Shown piece after piece: positions 58,997 through 64,000 of a stretch of DNA of 64,000 nt (the first letter of the stretch is position 1; each line of letters starts with the position of its first letter). The position numbers and the translations under genes are program-made. This DNA comes from Isoetes taiwanensis (taxonomy: Eukaryota > Streptophyta > Lycopodiopsida > Isoetales > Isoetaceae), in assembly GCA_021234155.1 (NCBI GenBank), contig JAJEKV010000034.1, positions 11,124,697 to 11,188,696 on the forward strand, given 5' to 3'. Under the pieces are notes generated by a model that did no database searches, was not told the DNA's origin, and was given only the letters and a program-made list of their open reading frames with translations.

Positions 58997-60230
58997 GATG
59001 GCAACTACCCGGAAGAACAAATCTGTCGATGCAGGGGAGGCTGACCCCGTTACTGGGGCAGTTACTCGGAAGACTAAATCGGTTGTTGTAGGGGAGGCCG
59101 ATCCTGTTATTGTTGCTCAAAACATGAAGACCAAATATGCTGATGCAGGTGAGGCCGATCTAGCTACTGTGGCTGATGCAGATGGTTTCGAAAAGGGAGC
59201 TCCTAAATCTGGAGCTTCCAGAAATAATAAAAAAAAGTAGAAATGTCGGTGCTGAATCTGCCTCTGATGTCAGAACTAACAATAAAAAAATTGATGGTGG
59301 GTCGGATTGTGAATCCGGTTCTGTTACAGGAGAGGCAGAGGATTCTGGCAGATCTGAAGGTGTGCCCAAGAATGTTTCTTTCATGAATAATGCAGAGGCG
59401 ATGCTTGGGTCTGGCATGCTACAACAGAATGGGCTACCACAACAGGATTTTGGCAGCTTACTGGCAAATTTGAATATGGTGATGATGCGATTGATGGAGA
59501 CACTGGACCAGATACGCAAGGAGGCAGCAAAAAAGGACTTTGAAACTGTAAGTGTTCTGCAGCAAATTTCGAGTTCTTTGTCTGATTTAAAATAAGAAAA
59601 CAGATGCTTAAAAGAGGAGATTGTGGCTCTTAGAGCAGAATTGAAACAGGAGAACAAAAATCTTAAAGATGAGATTATGATCTTAAAACCTACCAAATCT
59701 TATGCAGAGATAGTAATCACAGAAAGATCATGCTCACTAGAAAAATCTCTTCCATAGCAAACTGCCCGGTGTACATCATGGATTGGAATCCTCTCTATAT
59801 CCCGGGCAATTTTTCTGGTGTTGCCACTACCACTTGGGTCTCCTGCCCAAATCTGCCCCCTAATTTTTGGACTCATAATCATCTTACAGCAATTGGAGGC
59901 TGTCTGGGGGAAGTTATTGATATCTCAATTCCTCAAACCGACTTCCCCTCTATCTGCATTCTGAAAGAAATTGATTCCGACTGGGAAAAATTCATTGGCA
60001 CCAGGATTGATGAAGACATCTTTTTAGATGTTGTTATCAAGTATTCCAAAATTCCTGTCATGAAGGAATATAAGGAAGAAAAACCCCCCCCTGATAAAGG
60101 AAAGGCCCCAATGTACCCCAACCTAAAAAGGTTTGGGTTCAGAAAAAACCCAACAGCAGCAAGAAAGAGGAAGAGGAAGATCTCTGCAAAAAAGGGGAAA
60201 CTAGCAAACAAAAAAATGGCAATCCTATAA
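58997..60230 (+). pseudogene. LINE ORF1 (coiled coil plus DUF4283-like region), frameshifted
   Basis: ORF1 proteins bind LINE RNA. From ATG 58,997 the frame has three imperfect repeats ending GEADPV/GEADLA, then shifts at the A-run near 59,226-59,236. It continues as VGAESASDVRTNNKKIDGGS, a coiled coil (MMRLMETLDQIRKEAAKKD), a single stop at 59,593, and a leucine-zipper-like stretch (CLKEEIVALRAELKQENKNL). The frame at 59,730-60,230 has NFSGVATTTWVSCPNLPPNF and LTAIGGCLGEVIDI, like the DUF4283 region of plant LINE ORF1, and a very basic tail (ARKRKRKISAKKGK). The breaks are few and some may be sequence errors. Confidence 0.7.
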
Positions 60231-60513
60231 ACATCATCCCTCTTATGATCTGCTGTGCTAGCAATGTGGATAATATTGAAGACAGGGCAAATAATGTGAT
60301 CATTGAGGAGATTGAAGAGATTAAGGAAGATAAAGCTTTAGCTATAACAGGAGAAGTTTTGGAAGAAATTCACTATGTTTATGACAAAGTGACCATTCTC
60401 GAACAAAGATTTCCTAGAAGCGGTGATTGAAAGGGATTTAGACAAAGAAGATGAAAAAGGCTCCTGGGAACTGATCACATCTAATAGAAAAAAGAGAAAT
60501 AAAAAACAAACCT

Positions 60514-63500
60514 TTGAAGTCTCAAGGAGAAGTTCAAGGGTCCAAAAAAAAACTGATTTTTATGGATATTAACCTTAGATGTGTATCTTGGAATCTCCAA
60601 GGTATTAATTCGAATGTCAAACGAGATAGGCTCAAGGTTTGTATTTCCTCCATTAATGCTGATATGATTTTTTTCCAGGAACATAAGCTTCATGATGATG
60701 ATTTTGAGAGACTTATTGCTAACACCCTTCCTCCTAGTTTTAGACTCTGGGCTATTAGAGCAAATAATAGTTCTGTAGGTATTTCCATAGCTTGGAAAAA
60801 CAGTTTAAATATCTCCAACATTCAGATGATGCATGGCAACTGTGGAAGATGGCAAATTCTCCATGGAGATCTCGGAACCAAAAGGTTTGCTTTTGTTAAC
60901 ATTTATGCTCATAATCAACCTGGTGAGAGAAGTCCTATGTGGAATATAATTAGAAATAGCTTAGCTAACATCCCTTATGATAACTGCATTCTTGCTGGTG
61001 ACTTTAACATGGTCACTCATGATTTTATGAGGAGTACTAATTTTAGACCTCTCCTCAATCAAGAGCAGAATTCTTGGGGGCACCTTATCTCCATGCATGA
61101 TCTTAAACTGGTTAGAACCCAACCAAATACTTTCAGCTGGTTTAATCAGAGAATTGATGACCCTATCCACTGCCTTCATGATCGTTTCTATGTCAGTGAG
61201 AATCTTTGGAACCAATGTGACAGGGTTTCAAATTTAAATGGCTATACAATCTCTGACCACTTTCCCCAGTTGCTGGAAATAAGAGGGGACACTTCAAATG
61301 CCAAGAGAAAATCCTACTTCAAGTTGAATGTCTCTCTTCTTGACCAGCCCACTTTTATTCATGAGTTTGAACAGGTTTATAGGAAGACCCCTAAACCTAG
61401 AAATCAGTTTGGATGGATGGAATGGTGGGTGAAAGTTGCCAAAAATATAAAAAACTGGCTCAAAGTCTGGGGCAAGCAAATTTATAATCAAGAAAAGCAG
61501 CACCTGATGGATTTGAGAACTCAACTCCAGCAAACCCCCTTGGATCAGCAAGAGAATATAAAAATTCAAGTTGAAAGAGAAGAACTCAAAATTGCTAAAG
61601 GTTGGCAGCTAAAAGCTAAAATCAGGGAACTTAAGGATGATGAGAGGAGTAATTCCAAATATTTTTTCATCAAGGCCAAAGGTAGAACTAAGAGAAATCA
61701 GATCTATAGTGTAAAGGTCAATGGCAATCCCATCTCTGAGGACAAAGATCTGAAACAGGCTGCTACAGATCACTTTGTGACAATAATGGGATCCTCTCCT
61801 ACTGCCATGGAAGAGGATATTGTCAACTTCATTCAGATTCAAAGATCTATCCAAGATGAGTAGAATGAAGGCATGAATGCTCCTTTTACCATTGAAGAAT
61901 TGTGGGCAAACGTTTCAGGTATGGAAAATGGTAAGACTCCGGGTCCTGATGGCCTCCCAGTGGAATTTTTTAAAAAAACTTGGAATATTATTGGAAATGA
62001 TATTACTAATGTGTGCAATGAGTTCTTACTTCTCAGGAATCTGGACTGCAGAATCAATACCAGCTTTATTTCCCTGATTCCCAAAATTGATGAGCCTGAA
62101 ACTTTCTCTGATTTTAGACCTATATCCCTCACCAATGTTATTTACAAAATCATCTCAGCTACCATAGCCTCTAGACTGAAACCTATTCTGGATCTTACTA
62201 TTTCCAACACTCAAAGTGCTTACCTAAAGGATAGGTCCATTTTAGATAATGTAGCCACTGCTATCATAGGCATGCATTGGGCCAAAGAAACTAAACAGGA
62301 CATTGCCTTGCTCAAGCTGGATATTACCAAGGCTTTTGACACGGTCAGCTGGAACTTCCTCTTCAAATGTTGTCAAAAGATGGGGTTCTCCCAAGAAGTG
62401 ATAAGTATTTTTCAAGCCATCCTTCACAATTCAAGATCCTCGGTTCTAATCAATGGGGAATGCAGCCCTTTCTTTGAGATAAAGAGAGGTGTAAAGCAAG
62501 GTTGTCCTCTTGCCCCTTTTCTTTTTCTTATAATTATGGAAGCCTTGAATTGTGCCTTCAAAAAAAGCTGATCAGAGAAGAGAATTGTGGGACTTAAACT
62601 CCCCGGTAATCGGGATGCATGTTTTTCCTTAATGCTCACTTTGCGATGATACCTTTCTTTTTGTCACTATGAAAGAGAACTCCATCACAAACACTCAAAC
62701 TGTTCTCCAAGATTTCGCAGAATCGCCGGATGTAAGATCAACCCTCTCAAGTCCAAGCTCATAGCAAGAAATCGTAAAGGGGCAGCAGATCGCTCAAACC
62801 CTTGGTCTGTGAGTATCTCTCTCAATTACAAAGTCCAAAATCTTGGGTATTCCTTTTGCTTTAAGGACTAATGCTAGTGATCTTTGGGGGGACATTATTG
62901 AGAAGTTCCATAGAAAGACGGATCTTTTAAACAGTAAATATCTGTCCAAAAATGGAAGAGCTATCTTAGCCAACTCGGTCATTTCTTCTTCTCATGTCTA
63001 CCAGTCTTCCATCCTTTTAGCCCCTAAAAAGGTCACATCTAGGCTCCAAGGCATTTTGGGTAGATTTATTGCTAGTGGGGGCAGTAATAGAACCTGGGTT
63101 CCAGTTTCCATGAAAGAGTGCATGAAGAAGAGGAAGCATGGTGGTCTTGGAGTTCTGGATATTGAGAAACAAGGGCTGGCCCTGGCAGCTAAATACATTT
63201 ATAGAGCGGGCCACAATGAGATTAACCACCCTGTGTCTGAGCTAATTAATCATTACCTTGCTAAGTGTAAACCCTTTGGGTGGAGAAATGTGAACATGCA
63301 TCTCCCTGACAGTCTATTCTTTGAGTTTAAGATGCCCAATAATACTCCTGGAATCATTAAAAAATGGATTAGAGCCTGGAAGGCAGTCAGCAGGATGTAT
63401 TCTTGGAAGGAGGGCCTGTCTAAAGACCAAACAATCTTTTGGAATCCCTCTCTTATTTTAAATAACCCTAACATCTGCTTGGCTATGCACTTCCCTATTC

Positions 63501-64000
63501 AGTGCAAAAGATGGTCAGAAAGAGGCATCACTCACATTTCTCATCTGTTTAATGATGTGGGCTTTATAGAATTTCAGAATTCAGTTCTTGCAGATATGGG
63601 TGAAGACCATGAGAGACTCTACCAGGCCATAAGAAGTTGCCTTGATGAAGGAGAATGGCACAACCAAGAAACCCAATGGCATGTTTATGGTAATTCAGGT
63701 TACAGGGTTAAAAATGCATACAGATTTTTGACAACGAGCTACACCATCTCTATTCACACCAAATGGGATATCACTGAGGAGAGATGTATGGCAAATCTAA
63801 AATTCATGTGGAACTCTCCTATTAACCCCAAAATTAAGGCCTTTATGTGGCAACTTTGGCATAAGGCTCTAGCTACCAATGCTAAAAGATTTAGATTGAA
63901 CATGACTGCCTCTAACTTATGTGAGAGATGTTTACAGGAAGCTGAAGACGAAAATCACTTGTTCAAGAACTGTTTATGGGCCGAGTGGGTACTTGAGCTG
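60514..64000 (+). pseudogene. LINE ORF2: endonuclease and reverse transcriptase, runs off the window
   Basis: Plant L1-type ORF2. The APE endonuclease starts near 60,570 (VSWNLQGINS), with FFQEHKL, GDFNMV (about 61,000), DRFYVS and ISDHFP (about 61,255). A single TAG at 61,861-61,863 interrupts the frame. RT follows: GKTPGPDGLPVEFFK (about 61,940), ISLTNVIYKIIS, KLDITKAFDTVSW (about 62,315) and KQGCPLAPFLFLI (about 62,495). The frame breaks at 62,571. The catalytic FADD is present at 62,640-62,650 if one base missing from GCAGAT is allowed for. From about 62,850 the frame is open to the window end, about 380 codons, through LGVLDIEKQGLALAAK to the zf-RVT motif (CERC ... HLFKNC, about 63,917-63,973). 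All serious damage lies in a 280-bp zone, so the element is probably young. Confidence 0.9.

Overview
The window is nuclear DNA of a land plant, most likely a fern or another seed-free vascular plant. The evidence is PLS-type pentatricopeptide (PPR) genes with repeated VVTWNALIAGY motifs, GT-AG introns, plant Ty1/copia and Ty3/gypsy retrotransposons, plant L1-type LINEs, and a PIF/Harbinger transposase with its SANT-like partner. The lineage is inferred from the style of the PPR and transposon proteins; no marker gene settles it. I see no intact host gene. The window is mostly nested, broken mobile DNA with a few host gene fragments.

Layout. 1-5 kb: a decayed PPR gene on the minus strand (1777-4277), split by a 703-bp hAT-like MITE (2251-2953) that carries an array of twenty 14-bp inverted-repeat hairpins; a second PPR fragment runs the other way. 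5.5-10 kb: the 3' half of a gypsy element (integrase remnant, purine-rich tract, LTR), interrupted by a 1.4-kb block of three tandem units with a 10-bp target duplication. 10.9-14.6 kb: a GC-rich, frameshifted LINE on the minus strand with a poly(A) tail. 16.7-35.8 kb: a tandem duplication with a 7.37-kb period, built from a truncated copia element (gag-protease-integrase, no reverse transcriptase), its 0.57-kb LTRs, an LTR-derived block (called X here) and a 2.2-kb block (called Y here) that includes an LRR exon. The third copy is partial and carries further insertions.

36.5-38.7 kb: exons of one or two coiled-coil host genes with consistent splice phases. 40.2-41.4 kb: a PIF/Harbinger transposase pseudogene. 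42.9-46.15 kb: a TIR transposon carrying part of a plant glycerol-3-phosphate acyltransferase (GPAT) gene, a minisatellite and a second set of perfect palindromes. 46.2-58.4 kb: the Harbinger-type SANT gene, present 1.3 times because its 3' part is duplicated. It is interrupted by a gypsy-type LTR element whose 6-kb interior shows no recognisable coding sequence, and by a solo LTR of the same family. 58.76-64 kb: a (CT)n tract, then a nearly open LINE on the plus strand that runs off the window.

Two general points matter to any reader. First, duplicated segments differ from each other largely at CAG/CTG contexts, in a strand-symmetric way (CAG to CG, CAGC to CAAAGA, GCTG to TCTTTG). This looks like a systematic sequencing or polishing error at methylated CHG sites, and it appears to cause some of the pseudogene frameshifts, including one in the catalytic motif of the LINE reverse transcriptase. 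Second, the 7.37-kb duplication and the duplicated SANT 3' end could be real tandem duplications or haplotype-assembly artefacts.
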